50,767 bases of DNA from Marinobacter antarcticus (GTDB taxonomy: Bacteria > Pseudomonadota > Gammaproteobacteria > Pseudomonadales > Oleiphilaceae): NCBI RefSeq assembly GCF_011049865.1, contig NZ_DRGY01000091.1, forward strand, positions 1 through 50,767, given 5' to 3'. A model generated the notes under the pieces. It was not told where the DNA came from and did no database searches. It worked only from the letters and a program-made list of their open reading frames with translations. This document shows, one piece after another, positions 27,386 to 37,348 of this stretch (position 1 is its first letter; every line of letters begins with the position of its first letter). The position numbers and the translations under genes were made by a program.

Positions 27386-28138
27386 CTAGTTATGGTGGCG
27401 CTTGATCAGTTCCCATGCCTGCTGATAACGCAACAGACGCTCTTTGGCCAGCGCAAGCTCTGCGGCACTGAGTTGCTGCTGCGCCAGCTTGTCCGGGTGG
27501 CACGTGGAGACTTTTTTCCGGTAGGCGTTCTTGATGATGGCCAGTGGATCCCGCCGGGTCACGCCCAGCAGAGCGCAGGCCTGCTCGAGATTGACCGGCT
27601 TTGACGGCACATCGTTGACGTCGCACCACACCCGGCTGGCATAGCTGTCGAAAATATCCTCGCTGATGGTAACCGGCAAACCAATCTGGTCAATAGTGTC
27701 TTCACAGCGGTAGCGGCGGGGCTTCAGGGGGCGGCCTGAGAGCTGGGTCGCGTGGCACAGGCAAATGGCTATTTTCAGGGCAGGAGAAGGCCAGATACGG
27801 TGGCTTAACCTGAGTGAGAGCCCGCTCAGCACCGGAAGTGTTTCTGATGCTTTACCTTTCTGGAAACTGCTAATGGCTTTGTGTCTTTGTCGTCTCGAGA
27901 GTTTCAGCGCTGTGATGAGGTTCTCTGCAAAACCTATATCCTGCTCCGAAACGCGCCCGTCCGCTTTGGCGATATAGCCCAGAAAGAAAAACAGTGGAGG
28001 TCTGCACCAGTGGGGCAGCCGCGTTCGGCCAATCATGGTGTGCGCCTGGTGCCCGCTTGCCGAGAGTTGTTGCAGCAGTCCCGAGAATGTCGATTCCATT
28101 CGTGGCGGGAGGGCGGGCTGCGCGGAACGGGTTGCCAT
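27386..28138 (-). CDS. DjlA-like protein: TerB-like region plus C-terminal J domain
   Basis: A 250-residue co-chaperone-like protein. The middle (FFFLGYIAKADGRVSEQDIGFAENLI) resembles the TerB-like domain of DjlA. The C-terminus (LEQACALLGVTRRDPLAIIKNAYRK to the end) is a J domain with the HPD motif in CHPDKLAQQ, ending AWELIKRH as in DjlA. The N-terminal membrane anchor of E. coli DjlA is not evident. The start ATG 28138 lies four bases after the murU stop. It should stimulate DnaK, but client proteins are unknown. Confidence 0.75.
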   Translation of the reverse strand: MATRSAQPALPPRMESTFSGLLQQLSASGHQAHTMIGRTRLPHWCRPPLFFFLGYIAKADGRVSEQDIGFAENLITALKLSRRQRHKAISSFQKGKASETLPVLSGLSLRLSHRIWPSPALKIAICLCHATQLSGRPLKPRRYRCEDTIDQIGLPVTISEDIFDSYASRVWCDVNDVPSKPVNLEQACALLGVTRRDPLAIIKNAYRKKVSTCHPDKLAQQQLSAAELALAKERLLRYQQAWELIKRHHN

Positions 28139-28142
28139 CGCG

Positions 28143-28850
28143 CTAACGCTCCCGAGCGGCCAGTCGTTGATCCAGCGCCCGAAGCCGCTCAGGCGTGCCC
28201 ACATCAATCCACTGACCGCGATGGTGCAGCCCTGCTACCCGGCCTTCACCCATGGCGGCCCGCAGAACAGGTCCAAGCTTGCCAGCCTGATCACTCAACC
28301 CGTCGAACAGCCTGCGATGCAGTAGGCTGATGCCGGTAAAGGTCAGTTTTTCGCCTGCTTTTCCTGCGCATTCTTCAGAGAGTATGCCGTTATCGTTCAG
28401 ACAAAAATCACCTTGGCGATTATGTACGGGGTTATCTGCCATCACCAGAATGGCCTCAATATCTGCCTGTTCGCCGGGTGCCGGCGGCTGAAGCCGCGTC
28501 AGGTCGAAATCGGCCCAGATATCCCCGTTTATAACCATGAACCAGTCGTTGCCGTCGGACGTGAGTATGGGCAGGGCGCGAACGACGCCGCCTGCTGTCT
28601 CCAGTGGCTCACCTTCGCGGGAGTAATGCAGAGCAAGTCCGAATCGCTCACCGGCACCCAGGGTGTACTCAATTTGCTCCCCAAGCCACGCGTGATTGAT
28701 AACAACGTCCTCGAACTGTGCGCGTTGGAGGCGTTCCAAGTGGTATTCAATGAGCGGTTTGCCACCGGCGCTTAGCAGGGGTTTGGGCGTGGTAAGCGTT
28801 AGTGGCCGCATGCGTTCGCCTCGGCCGGCGGCTAGGATCATCGCTTTCAC
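28143..28850 (-). CDS. murU: N-acetylmuramate-1-phosphate uridylyltransferase
   Basis: Nucleotidyltransferase (235 residues) that makes UDP-MurNAc from MurNAc-1-phosphate in the peptidoglycan recycling shortcut of pseudomonads. The signature ILAAGRGERMRPLT is followed by TPKPLLSAGGKPLIEYHLE, and the metal Asp is in VINGDIWADFD. It overlaps amgK by an ATGA. The amgK-murU pairing, divergent from lptD, separates it from the related glucose-1-phosphate enzymes. Confidence 0.92.
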   Translation of the reverse strand: MKAMILAAGRGERMRPLTLTTPKPLLSAGGKPLIEYHLERLQRAQFEDVVINHAWLGEQIEYTLGAGERFGLALHYSREGEPLETAGGVVRALPILTSDGNDWFMVINGDIWADFDLTRLQPPAPGEQADIEAILVMADNPVHNRQGDFCLNDNGILSEECAGKAGEKLTFTGISLLHRRLFDGLSDQAGKLGPVLRAAMGEGRVAGLHHRGQWIDVGTPERLRALDQRLAARER

Positions 28851-29893
28851 TGTGTCAAATACTCCTGGCTCGGAACGGGGCCTATGCGTTCTTCAATCCG
28901 GGGTGCGGCCACCGCCGCCAGCCATTCATGGAAGTGTCGCAAGGCTGGCTGGCGTTTGCTGGCGCTAAGCAGGTAACCCACTGTGCGGGGAATATCTTCC
29001 AGGTAGCGGGTTTTGCCGTCGCGCATGGCCAGCCTGGCAAAAATGCCGGCAGCTTTCAGGTGGCGTTGCATACCCATCAGCTCAAACCACTGCACGAACG
29101 TGTCGCTTTGCGCACGATGAAGGCCTGCCGCAAGGGTTTGCTTGCGGAACGTTTCCAGCCAGTGGTCGATTTTTTTGTCTGGCCATTGAATGTAGCAATC
29201 CTTAAGCAGCGAGACGGCGTCATAGGTAACCGGGCCGACAACGGCATCCTGAAAGTCGATAACGCCGGGGCGATTGCTGTGTTCCCGCACCAGCAGGTTC
29301 CGGGAGTGGTAATCCCGATGTACGGTAACCTGTGGCTGCGCCAGAGCGCCCTTGCGAAGCCGTGTAAAGGTGGCGTCGAGCATGGATTTCTCAACGTTGT
29401 CCAGCGTCAGCCCAAGATAGCCCTCCAGCAGCCAGTCCCGGAATAGCGCCATTTCGCGGTCCAGCAAGGCTGCGTCATAGGCGGGTAACGGGCGATCAGA
29501 CGCGGCGGGCAGTTGCTGAATGTGCAAAAGTTCCGCCAGTGCGCTTTGATAAAGCGTGTCAGCGGTGTCGGCGTTGAGTTGGCTCAGCATTAACTGGTCG
29601 CCGAAATCTTCCAGCAACAGAAAGCCGCGTGCAGGGTCGGCCTCAAAAATTCGGGGAACGGCAATGCCTGCGCGGTGCCAGTGCTCGCCAATGCGGATGA
29701 AAGGCCCGCAGTCCTCAAGTTCCGGAGGCGAATCCATAACGATAAAAGGTATAAGATTGCCGTTGGTATCCGTCTTGTAAACCCGAAAGTACCGTCGAAA
29801 ACTGGCATCGCCGGAAACGGGCTTTGCATCGGCTCTCTGGAAACCGGGAAGCTGTCTGATCCAGGCAGTCAGCATTTGCAGGCGTTTGTCCAT
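28847..29893 (-). CDS. amgK: N-acetylmuramate/N-acetylglucosamine anomeric kinase
   Basis: Sugar kinase (348 residues) with an aminoglycoside-phosphotransferase-like fold that phosphorylates recovered MurNAc at C1, feeding MurU. Catalytic loop VHRDYHSRNLLV, metal Asp in GVIDFQDAVVGP, and an N-terminal SGDASFRRYFRV Gly-rich region. This pathway bypasses de novo UDP-MurNAc synthesis and underlies intrinsic fosfomycin tolerance in pseudomonads. First gene of amgK-murU-djlA-like, divergent from lptD. An AGGATAA site precedes the ATG. Confidence 0.92.
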   Translation of the reverse strand: MDKRLQMLTAWIRQLPGFQRADAKPVSGDASFRRYFRVYKTDTNGNLIPFIVMDSPPELEDCGPFIRIGEHWHRAGIAVPRIFEADPARGFLLLEDFGDQLMLSQLNADTADTLYQSALAELLHIQQLPAASDRPLPAYDAALLDREMALFRDWLLEGYLGLTLDNVEKSMLDATFTRLRKGALAQPQVTVHRDYHSRNLLVREHSNRPGVIDFQDAVVGPVTYDAVSLLKDCYIQWPDKKIDHWLETFRKQTLAAGLHRAQSDTFVQWFELMGMQRHLKAAGIFARLAMRDGKTRYLEDIPRTVGYLLSASKRQPALRHFHEWLAAVAAPRIEERIGPVPSQEYLTQ

Positions 29894-30164
29894 GGTTCGG
29901 GCGGTTATCCTGAAGTCGTGAGTGCGTTGAGAGTAAATGTTAACGAGCCTTGAACTCCATCCACTTTGGCGTTTTTAAAGAGGCTCCGTAGCCACGAGTA
30001 TAAAGAGGGTGAAGCGGTTTTGCAGCGGAGTTTCGTTTATCCGCCTCCGTTTCCGTTAACAAGCTTCCGGGGCACGTGTAAACTACAGCGCTGATACTTG
30101 TGTATTCGTGCCCCATCGCGTTATTCACAGTCTTTCACGCATCCGAAACAGGAACCTTGCTACC

Positions 30165-32558
30165 GTGCCAATGTCCGACAGCTGTTTGCGCGCGCACAAA
30201 GGCACATGGCGACGCCGATCTGTGAGCCTGCTTGCCGGGTCTGTCCTGATATTGACGGCCAGTGCTGCCGCTGGCGAAGAGGCGCCATCGGCCGCCGAGT
30301 TGGACTGGCGGCCGAAAAGCCAGCTTCCGGAGTCGGTTCGCAATGCGTTACCGGCCTTCTGTGCGGGCGGATATCTGCCATCCGGCACAGGGGAGGGCAA
30401 TTCGGGTATTGTTGGCGCAGGGGCGAAAAGCCCTGAAAGCTCCGTTCCCTTGCAGGCCAGTGGTCTTCACGCCCAATACGAAATTGACCGCGAGCTGCAT
30501 CTCCAAGGCGATGTCAGATTGCAACAGGGTAGTTTTCAGGTGACAGGCTCTGAGGCTCGCTACCGCCAGAGCAGTGGTCAGGTTGCCATTCAGGGGCCGT
30601 TGGTAAGCCGCGGCAACGGGTTTTTGCTGACCGGGGAGCGCGCTGATTACAGTGTTGAATCAGGGCGTTTTGATATCAATACCGCCACCTTTCTTTTGCA
30701 CGGCCCGGCGATGCGTGGCAGTGCCGGCAGCCTTTCACGGATGAGCGATTCCACTGTGCAGATCCGGGATGGCATGCTCACCACCTGCGGCCCGCAGCAG
30801 AACGACTGGGCGATTATTGCCTCGGACATCAAGTTGAACCAGGCGGAGGGCTTTGGAACCGCAAAGCATGTCCGCCTGGAAGTTCTGGATGTTCCGGTGT
30901 TTTACTGGCCTTATGCCAGCTTTCCCATTGACGACCGTCGCAAATCCGGTCTCTTGTATCCGCAGTTCGGTTCGTCCAGCTCCGGCAGCGGGGGATTTTT
31001 GGCTATGCCGTATTACTTGAACCTGGCCCCCCATTACGATGCCACGTTAACACCCCAGTATATTCAGGGACGTGGTTTGTTTAACGAGGCTGAAGGCCGT
31101 TACCTCTCCGGTTTTGGGCAGACCACGGTTCAGTTGGGTTATATAAATAACGATTCCACTTATGCGGACGAAAACCCGGAGAAATCCGGTCAGCGTTGGG
31201 CACTGGATGCCTCCACTCGCGCAGTATTTGGCAGTGGATGGGTCGGCTACGGCGATTATTCCGCAGTCAGTGACGAGGACTATCTGAGAGATCTGAATCG
31301 CAGTCTGGAAATCAATCAGGCAACGCACCTGCTGCGCAGGGGCGGCGTGCGTTATCAGGGGCCGAATCAGTATTTCGATGCGTATCTCAATGACTATCAA
31401 ACAATCAGTGACCGGATTGCGCAGGTGAACAGACCTTATGCCCAATTGCCGGAAGTTATTTATGCAGGAACCGCTGAAGCGGGCTTGTTCGAAGCGGGGT
31501 TGGAGACCCAATACACATGGTTCTACCGCGATAACGAATCATTGACCGGCCTTGATAAAGCCAACGGCCAGCGCTTTCGGGCCAGGCCCGAGGTGGCTCT
31601 GCCGATGCGTGCGCTTTGGGGTTTCAGTCGCCCGTCATTCAGCCTGGATTACACCCGATATGATCTGGAAGACTACAGCGCCGGGAGTGGCAGCTTTGAT
31701 CGCACGGTTCCCGTAGTAGAATGGGACAACGGGCTGTATTTTGACCGCCAATCAAGCCTGTTTGATGTGCCATATAATCAGACCCTTGAACCCCGGCTTT
31801 ACTACGCCTGGTCTGGCGCCGAAGCGGATCAGAACTATATCCCGGCGTTCGATACGGCTCTGCAGACCTTTCGGTTTGAGCAGTTGTTCCGGCCGGATCG
31901 TTTTATTGGAGGGGATCGGGTAGGCGATGCCAATCAGTTAACGGTGGCCCTGACCAGCCGGTTCAATGATCTGGTGACCGGCGCTGAGCGAGCCCGCTTC
32001 AGTATTGGTCAGGTGCAATATTTCGCCGATCGTGAAGTCACGCTTTTCGGTCAGGGCGGTGGTACTCGCAGTCGCTCGCCGCTTGCGGGTGAGGTTGTGC
32101 TCAATCCCCTGCAAAACCTCCAGATCCGGTCTTCGGGGTTGTGGGATCCGGATACTGGCGATACGGAACAAGGTCGCAGCCAACTCATTTTCCACTCCGA
32201 AGATTATCGATACCTGGCCAGCGCTGGTCATACTTACAGCAAGGGAGAGTTGGAACAGTCGGATATTGCGGCGGTTTTCCCGGTAACAGACCGTGTTAGT
32301 CTGATTGGCCGCTGGGTGTACGATTCGGATCTGAATCGTACAGTTGGATCTCTTGCGGGAATTGAGTACAACAATTGTTGCTGGAGCGTTCAGGTAGTCC
32401 ACCAGAACTATCTCACCAATGACAGGGAGCTCAACAGTCGTTTACTGTTTCAGATCCAGTTGAAAGGCTTGGGGGGCAGCGGAGGCTCTTCTACATCCGT
32501 CTCTGACGCGATTTACGGTTTTAATGAACGCGAACGGCGCCGGTTTGGAACTCCCTGA
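30165..32558 (+). CDS. lptD: LPS-assembly outer membrane protein LptD
   Basis: Outer-membrane beta barrel that, with LptE, inserts lipopolysaccharide into the outer leaflet. A signal peptide (RRRSVSLLAGSVLILTASAAAG) is followed by an OstA-like jellyroll domain (about residues 95-190, IDRELHLQGDVRLQQGSFQV) and a long barrel. Four cysteines suit the known LptD disulfides: LPAFCAGG, LTTCGPQQN and adjacent Cys-Cys in NNCCWSVQ. The start is unclear. GTG 30165 has AGGAA ten bases upstream; ATG 30171 and GTG 30108 are alternatives. The 271-base gap to divergent amgK holds the promoters, none clear. Confidence 0.94.
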   Translation: MPMSDSCLRAHKGTWRRRSVSLLAGSVLILTASAAAGEEAPSAAELDWRPKSQLPESVRNALPAFCAGGYLPSGTGEGNSGIVGAGAKSPESSVPLQASGLHAQYEIDRELHLQGDVRLQQGSFQVTGSEARYRQSSGQVAIQGPLVSRGNGFLLTGERADYSVESGRFDINTATFLLHGPAMRGSAGSLSRMSDSTVQIRDGMLTTCGPQQNDWAIIASDIKLNQAEGFGTAKHVRLEVLDVPVFYWPYASFPIDDRRKSGLLYPQFGSSSSGSGGFLAMPYYLNLAPHYDATLTPQYIQGRGLFNEAEGRYLSGFGQTTVQLGYINNDSTYADENPEKSGQRWALDASTRAVFGSGWVGYGDYSAVSDEDYLRDLNRSLEINQATHLLRRGGVRYQGPNQYFDAYLNDYQTISDRIAQVNRPYAQLPEVIYAGTAEAGLFEAGLETQYTWFYRDNESLTGLDKANGQRFRARPEVALPMRALWGFSRPSFSLDYTRYDLEDYSAGSGSFDRTVPVVEWDNGLYFDRQSSLFDVPYNQTLEPRLYYAWSGAEADQNYIPAFDTALQTFRFEQLFRPDRFIGGDRVGDANQLTVALTSRFNDLVTGAERARFSIGQVQYFADREVTLFGQGGGTRSRSPLAGEVVLNPLQNLQIRSSGLWDPDTGDTEQGRSQLIFHSEDYRYLASAGHTYSKGELEQSDIAAVFPVTDRVSLIGRWVYDSDLNRTVGSLAGIEYNNCCWSVQVVHQNYLTNDRELNSRLLFQIQLKGLGGSGGSSTSVSDAIYGFNERERRRFGTP

Positions 32559-32645
32559 TGAATATCCTTTGATTGCTACCCCTGACGGTAACTGTGCCAT
32601 TCCGGTACCCTATCCGCAGGCTAATATCTTCATTACGAGGTGATT

Positions 32646-34001
32646 ATGAAGGCGACGATTCGCCAAGGTTTACAAACGCTGCTAATGCTAATGGCAGTGT
32701 TGCTTTCTTTTTCGGTCCAGGCTGAGCGCAAGATGCTTGATCAGGTTGTTGCCATTGTTGATGACGATGTGATCCTCCAGACCGGGCTGGATGCGAGAAT
32801 TAACACCATTACCAGTCGGCTCAGTGCCCAGGGTACGGGCTTGCCTCCGCGTCGGCTTCTGGAAGAGCGGGTTCTGGAACAACTGATCACCGAATCTGTC
32901 CAACTGCAGATGGCTGATAAAATGGGTATGCGCATCAGCGACAACGAGCTGAACGAGACTCTGGCAAATATTGCCGACCGTAATAACATGAGCCTGTCTG
33001 AGTTCGAAAATCAGTTGGCATCGGAGGGCTTAAGCTACCGCCAGGCGAGGGAGCAGATTCGCCAGGAAATGATCACCAGCCGGGTGCAGCAACGCCAGGT
33101 GGGTAATCGCGTCCGTGTGACCGACCGAGAGGTTGAGAATTACCTGCAGGCGCTGGAATCTAATGGTGGCAACGATGCAGAGTATCGGCTTGCCTATATT
33201 TTTGTCGAGGTGGATAACCCCGCCGATGATGCGTCGGTCGATGCCGCCCGTGCCAAAGCGGAAGCGCTTCGAGCTGCCATTGCAAGCGGCCGCGATTTTC
33301 GCGAAGTGGCGGTGGCGGAGTCTGACGCCAGCAACGCGCTTGAGGGCGGCGATATGGGTTGGCGCAGCGAGCGGCAGTTGCCCTCGCTTGTTGCACCCGT
33401 TGTGCCTGAACTCGTTGTTGGCGAGCCTTCGAAGGTGCTGGCCAATAACAGCGGTTTCCACCTGGTCATGGTGATGGACAAGCGCGGTGGCACGCAGAAG
33501 CAGGTTATCCAGCAGAATCGGGTGCGGCACATTCTGATACGGCCTTCCGAAGCGGTCACCGATGCGGAGGCGGAAGCCACCATTCGGGATCTCGCTCAGC
33601 AGATTCAGAACGGTGCTGATTTTGCCGAGCTGGCACGGGAGTATTCGGATGATCCCGTGTCGGGTTCCGACGGCGGCAATCTGGGCTGGGTGAGTCCGGG
33701 CCAGATGGTGCCAAAGTTTGAGCAGGCCATGCAGGAGGCGAATGTGGGTGAGGTCAAAGGCCCGTTCCGTTCCCAGTTTGGCTGGCACATTCTCCAGGTT
33801 GAAGAGCGCCGACAGAAAGACATCAGTACTGACGTCAAAGAAGCTGAGGCGCGTCAGGCAATATACCGTCGCAAGTTCGAAACAGAGTTGCAGAACTGGC
33901 TTCGGGAAATCCGTGATGAAGCGTTTGTTGAGCTTAAAGGTGAATATGCAAAAAATGCCGCAGAGGACGACGCCAACGACGCGCAGGACGCCGAAAAATA
34001 A
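32646..34001 (+). CDS. surA: Periplasmic chaperone/peptidyl-prolyl isomerase SurA
   Basis: Outer-membrane protein chaperone, 451 residues. The signal peptide ends SVQA before [18 protein letters not shown], the usual mature SurA start. An N-terminal chaperone region is followed by two parvulin domains (about 170-275 and 285-385; the second has [12 protein letters not shown] and [12 protein letters not shown]). ATG 32646 is preferred, five bases after GAGG; the GTG at 32640 overlaps that site. It follows lptD, one of its clients, as in E. coli and Pseudomonas. Confidence 0.95.
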   Translation: MKATIRQGLQTLLMLMAVLLSFSVQAERKMLDQVVAIVDDDVILQTGLDARINTITSRLSAQGTGLPPRRLLEERVLEQLITESVQLQMADKMGMRISDNELNETLANIADRNNMSLSEFENQLASEGLSYRQAREQIRQEMITSRVQQRQVGNRVRVTDREVENYLQALESNGGNDAEYRLAYIFVEVDNPADDASVDAARAKAEALRAAIASGRDFREVAVAESDASNALEGGDMGWRSERQLPSLVAPVVPELVVGEPSKVLANNSGFHLVMVMDKRGGTQKQVIQQNRVRHILIRPSEAVTDAEAEATIRDLAQQIQNGADFAELAREYSDDPVSGSDGGNLGWVSPGQMVPKFEQAMQEANVGEVKGPFRSQFGWHILQVEERRQKDISTDVKEAEARQAIYRRKFETELQNWLREIRDEAFVELKGEYAKNAAEDDANDAQDAEK

Positions 34002-35026
34002 TGCGTGATGGCATTGTTTTGGCCCTGACGGCCGGTGAACCTGCGGGCATAGGCCCTGAGCTTTGCCTGCAGCTGGCCGGCAAGCAGCGTGATACCGGTG
34101 TGGTGGTGATTGCAAGCCGGCAGTTGCTGCAGGAAAGAGCCGGGTTGCTCGGCCTCGACGTCACCCTGCACCCCTGGCAGCCGGGTATGGCGCCGCACAT
34201 GGGTGCCGGCGGGCTTTCGGTTTTGCACGTGGATGGGTGCGCGTCGGTCACGGCCGGCAAACTGGATGCGGCCAACAGTCGGTATGTTCTGGACACTCTG
34301 ACAGTTGCAGCCAAGGGCTGTCTTGAGGGCGACTTTGACGGCATGGTAACGGCGCCCGTTCATAAAGGCATTATCAATGATGCGGGTATTAAGTTCAGCG
34401 GCCACACAGAATTCCTGCAGGAACTCTGCGATGTGGAACGGGTGGTTATGCTGCTGGCCACAGAAGAGTTGCGAGTGGCATTGGTCACAACGCATTTGCC
34501 GCTCAAGGACGTACCCGCAGCGATCACGCCGGAGCGGCTGACCCAGGTTGCCAACATTCTGAATGCCGACTTGAAGAAATTTTTCGGAATTGCGCAGCCA
34601 AGGATTCTTGTGGCTGGCCTGAACCCCCATGCCGGGGAAGGCGGCCACCTTGGCCGGGAAGAAATTGAAGTGATTGAACCGACGCTTGAGAAGCTTCGAG
34701 CGACCGGCATGCAACTGACAGGTCCACTGCCGGCAGATACATTGTTTACCCCGCACTGGCTCGACGATGCCGATGCCGTGCTGGCCATGTATCACGATCA
34801 GGGGCTGCCGGTTCTCAAGTTCCAAGGCTTTGGTCGAGCGGTAAACATCACCCTGGGTTTGCCCATTGTGCGCACATCTGTGGATCATGGCACAGCTCTG
34901 GATCTTGCCGGCACAGGCAAGGCAGATGCCGGCAGCCTGCACACTGCTATTCGCGTGGGCGAGCAGATGGCATTGTCCCTCAAAGCCTTTAATGGCAAAG
35001 CCTCCCATAAAGAGAAACCTGAGTGA
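34001..35026 (+). CDS. pdxA: 4-hydroxythreonine-4-phosphate dehydrogenase
   Basis: Pyridoxal phosphate biosynthesis enzyme, 341 residues. [12 protein letters not shown] at the start, metal-site block [12 protein letters not shown]...[23 protein letters not shown], and [11 protein letters not shown] all match PdxA. It shares one base with the surA stop (TAATG) and overlaps rsmA by four, so surA-pdxA-rsmA-apaH form a tightly coupled unit. Confidence 0.96.
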   Translation: MRDGIVLALTAGEPAGIGPELCLQLAGKQRDTGVVVIASRQLLQERAGLLGLDVTLHPWQPGMAPHMGAGGLSVLHVDGCASVTAGKLDAANSRYVLDTLTVAAKGCLEGDFDGMVTAPVHKGIINDAGIKFSGHTEFLQELCDVERVVMLLATEELRVALVTTHLPLKDVPAAITPERLTQVANILNADLKKFFGIAQPRILVAGLNPHAGEGGHLGREEIEVIEPTLEKLRATGMQLTGPLPADTLFTPHWLDDADAVLAMYHDQGLPVLKFQGFGRAVNITLGLPIVRTSVDHGTALDLAGTGKADAGSLHTAIRVGEQMALSLKAFNGKASHKEKPE

Positions 35027-35850
35027 GTAAAAAAGCCGGCCATCAGGCCAGGAAACGGTTTGGCCAGAACTTCCTTCATGATCCGGGCGTTATAGAGCGT
35101 ATTGTCCGCGCTATTCACCCGAAGCCGGACGATGCCATTGTCGAAATCGGTCCCGGCCTTGGCGCCATCACAGAAGAGATTCTGGCCGTCAATCCGAAGC
35201 TGCAGGTGGTGGAGCTGGATCGTGACCTTATCCCCATTCTGCGCACCAAGTTTTTTAACTACCCGGAATTCCGTGTGCACCAGGCGGATGCGCTGAAGTT
35301 CGATTTCAGCCAGCTTACCGACGGAAAACCGCTGCGCATCATCGGCAACCTGCCTTACAACATATCCACGCCGCTGATTTTTCACTTGCTGGCTCAGACA
35401 GGCGTGGTGCAAGACATGCATTTCATGCTGCAAAAAGAAGTGGTGCAGCGAATGGCAGCGGTGTCCGGCGACAACAATTATGGACGGCTGGGTATAATGA
35501 CCCAGTATTTCTGCAAGGTTCAGCCGCTGTTTGAGGTGGGCCCCGGCGCTTTCCGACCTTCACCGAAAGTGGATTCTGCGATTGTGCGCCTGGTTCCCTA
35601 CGAGACGCTCCCGCACCCGGCGAAAGATCTCGGCACGCTGCAAGCGGTGGTAAGAGCCGCATTTAACGCTCGCCGAAAAACCCTGCGCAAAGCCTTGGCT
35701 AGCCTGATAACCGTAGAGCAATTGCAGGGTTTGGGAATTAACGACGGCCTGCGACCAGAAAATCTCAGCCTGGCCGACTACGTGAGCATCGCGGACCTGT
35801 TAGTGAATAAGAAGGCCAGTGAAACACGCGTAGAGGGTAGCCATGACTGA
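35023..35850 (+). CDS. rsmA: 16S rRNA (adenine1518/1519-N6) dimethyltransferase
   Basis: SAM-dependent methyltransferase (275 residues) that dimethylates two adenines near the 3' end of 16S rRNA. N-terminal [16 protein letters not shown] site [13 protein letters not shown], and the catalytic [13 protein letters not shown]. It starts with GTG in a GTGA overlap with pdxA. In most relatives apaG follows; here the stop overlaps apaH by eight bases and no apaG is present. Confidence 0.96.
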   Translation: MSKKAGHQARKRFGQNFLHDPGVIERIVRAIHPKPDDAIVEIGPGLGAITEEILAVNPKLQVVELDRDLIPILRTKFFNYPEFRVHQADALKFDFSQLTDGKPLRIIGNLPYNISTPLIFHLLAQTGVVQDMHFMLQKEVVQRMAAVSGDNNYGRLGIMTQYFCKVQPLFEVGPGAFRPSPKVDSAIVRLVPYETLPHPAKDLGTLQAVVRAAFNARRKTLRKALASLITVEQLQGLGINDGLRPENLSLADYVSIADLLVNKKASETRVEGSHD

Positions 35851-36643
35851 CTACGCCATAGGCGATATTCAAGGCTGTTACGATGCTCTAAAAGAGGTGT
35901 TGGCGAAGGTGGACTTCGCACCCTCACGAGATCGCCTGTGGGTGGCAGGTGACCTGATTAATCGGGGGCCCTCATCGCTGAAGACCTTGCGCTACATCGA
36001 GAGCCTGGGTGATTCGGCGGTTGTGGTTCTGGGTAATCACGATCTGCACCTGCTGGCCGTCGTGCTCGGTGGTCACGCTCTGAAGCGCAAGGATACGCTC
36101 GAAGCGATACTGAACGCGCCAGACCGGGACAAGCTTGTGGGCTGGCTGCGTCAGCAGCATCTGTGCGTTCACGACCCTGATCGCAACTTCTTAATGGCCC
36201 ATGCCGGTGTGCCCCACATCTGGAGCGTTCAGCAGACGCTGGACGGCGCCCGGGAAGTGGAAGATGTGATTCGGGGCGCTGATGCCCCGGACTATTTCGC
36301 GATGATGTACGGCAACAAACCCGAGTGCTGGAATGAAAACCTTACCGGCATGGATCGCTGGCGAGTAATTACCAATTACCTCACGCGTATGCGTTTTATT
36401 GCCCCGGATGGCAGGCTCGAACTGACCACGAAGGATTCTGTGGGCAGCGCACCCGAAGGCTTTGCTCCCTGGTTTGAATTCTCCCGTGCGGATGATTTAC
36501 GCGTCATATTCGGCCACTGGGCGGCACTTGAAGGTAAAACCGGCATCGATCAGTTTATCGGATTGGATACCGGCTGCGTTTGGGGTGGTTCGTTGACCAT
36601 GATGAACCTCGACACCGGAGAAAAGATCCACTGTGACTGTTAA
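35843..36643 (+). CDS. apaH: Symmetrical bis(5'-nucleosyl)-tetraphosphatase
   Basis: Metallophosphoesterase (266 residues) that splits Ap4A to two ADP and can remove Np4 RNA caps. Motifs [35 protein letters not shown] and a late FGHWAAL hold the metal ligands. The ATG overlaps the end of rsmA. Confidence 0.95.
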   Translation: MTDYAIGDIQGCYDALKEVLAKVDFAPSRDRLWVAGDLINRGPSSLKTLRYIESLGDSAVVVLGNHDLHLLAVVLGGHALKRKDTLEAILNAPDRDKLVGWLRQQHLCVHDPDRNFLMAHAGVPHIWSVQQTLDGAREVEDVIRGADAPDYFAMMYGNKPECWNENLTGMDRWRVITNYLTRMRFIAPDGRLELTTKDSVGSAPEGFAPWFEFSRADDLRVIFGHWAALEGKTGIDQFIGLDTGCVWGGSLTMMNLDTGEKIHCDC

Positions 36644-37049
36644 CGCCGTAGAACCGAAGGCTTCTGGCCATATGCGCTGGCCCATTGTTACCGGTGCATT
36701 CCTTGCGCTCACAGCGGTGATGGCCGGCGCCTTCGGGGCGCACGCGCTGCGCAATCTGGTGAGTGATCGCAGCCTCGACGTTTTCCAGACGGCGGTTGCG
36801 TATCAGATGTCTCACGCCATCGCGCTGGTGCTCGTTGCCCTGTTGTCCGGCCTTGATCTTTCACGGCGCTTGCTGACATTGGCGGCCAGGTTCTTTCTTG
36901 CGGGCATTGTGCTGTTCAGTGGCAGCCTGTACACCTTGGTGCTGACCGACATGCGCTGGGTTGGCCCGATCACACCCCTGGGCGGCCTGTGTTTCATGAT
37001 CGGCTGGGCGTTATTGTTAACCGCTGGCGTGCGCCGACAAACGAATTAA
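36633..37049 (+). CDS. DUF423 (TMEM256-like) small membrane protein
   Basis: A 138-residue inner-membrane protein with four hydrophobic segments and the DUF423 signature GAFGAHALRNL, QTAVAYQMSHAIALVL, FLAGIVLFSGSLYTLVL and ITPLGGLCFMIGW. GTG 36633 overlaps apaH by eleven bases. ATG 36672 is an alternative start just before the first helix. Function unknown. Confidence 0.85.
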   Translation: MTVNAVEPKASGHMRWPIVTGAFLALTAVMAGAFGAHALRNLVSDRSLDVFQTAVAYQMSHAIALVLVALLSGLDLSRRLLTLAARFFLAGIVLFSGSLYTLVLTDMRWVGPITPLGGLCFMIGWALLLTAGVRRQTN

Positions 37050-37064
37050 GAGGTTAAAAACGAG

Positions 37065-37265
37065 ATGCAGGTTCAGATAAACGGTGAAGCCATGGAGCTT
37101 CCTGCGGGGGCCACGGTTGCCGCATTGGTTGAGAAAATGGACCTTTCAGGCAAGCGGCTGGCGGTGGAAGTGAATCAAGACATAGTGCCCCGCAGTCAGC
37201 ACTTTGAATTTGCTTTGAATGATGGCGATCGCGTTGAAGTTGTCCACGCGATCGGAGGCGGCTGA
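37065..37265 (+). CDS. thiS: Thiamine sulfur carrier protein
   Basis: A 66-residue ubiquitin-like protein that carries sulfur as a C-terminal thiocarboxylate for thiazole synthesis. It ends in the required Gly-Gly (HAIGGG), with DGDRVEVVHAI before it as in ThiS. Directly upstream of thiG, its acceptor enzyme. No thiamine pyrophosphate riboswitch motif is visible upstream. Confidence 0.93.
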   Translation: MQVQINGEAMELPAGATVAALVEKMDLSGKRLAVEVNQDIVPRSQHFEFALNDGDRVEVVHAIGGG

Positions 37266-37348
37266 AGGCTGCTGTTGCTCGGCAAAAGCCAGGCTGTATC
37301 GTCACGTTTTAAACGCTCATTATTATGTTTCACCAACCCGGAAACGCT

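Noticed and set aside
33030..35008. Two long minus-strand ORFs opposite surA and pdxA
   Set aside because: They are shadows of strongly conserved genes with complete motifs on the plus strand.
37050..37348. Possible thiamine pyrophosphate riboswitch near thiS-thiG
   Set aside because: No conserved THI-box core sequence is visible, and the gaps are too short for a full element.
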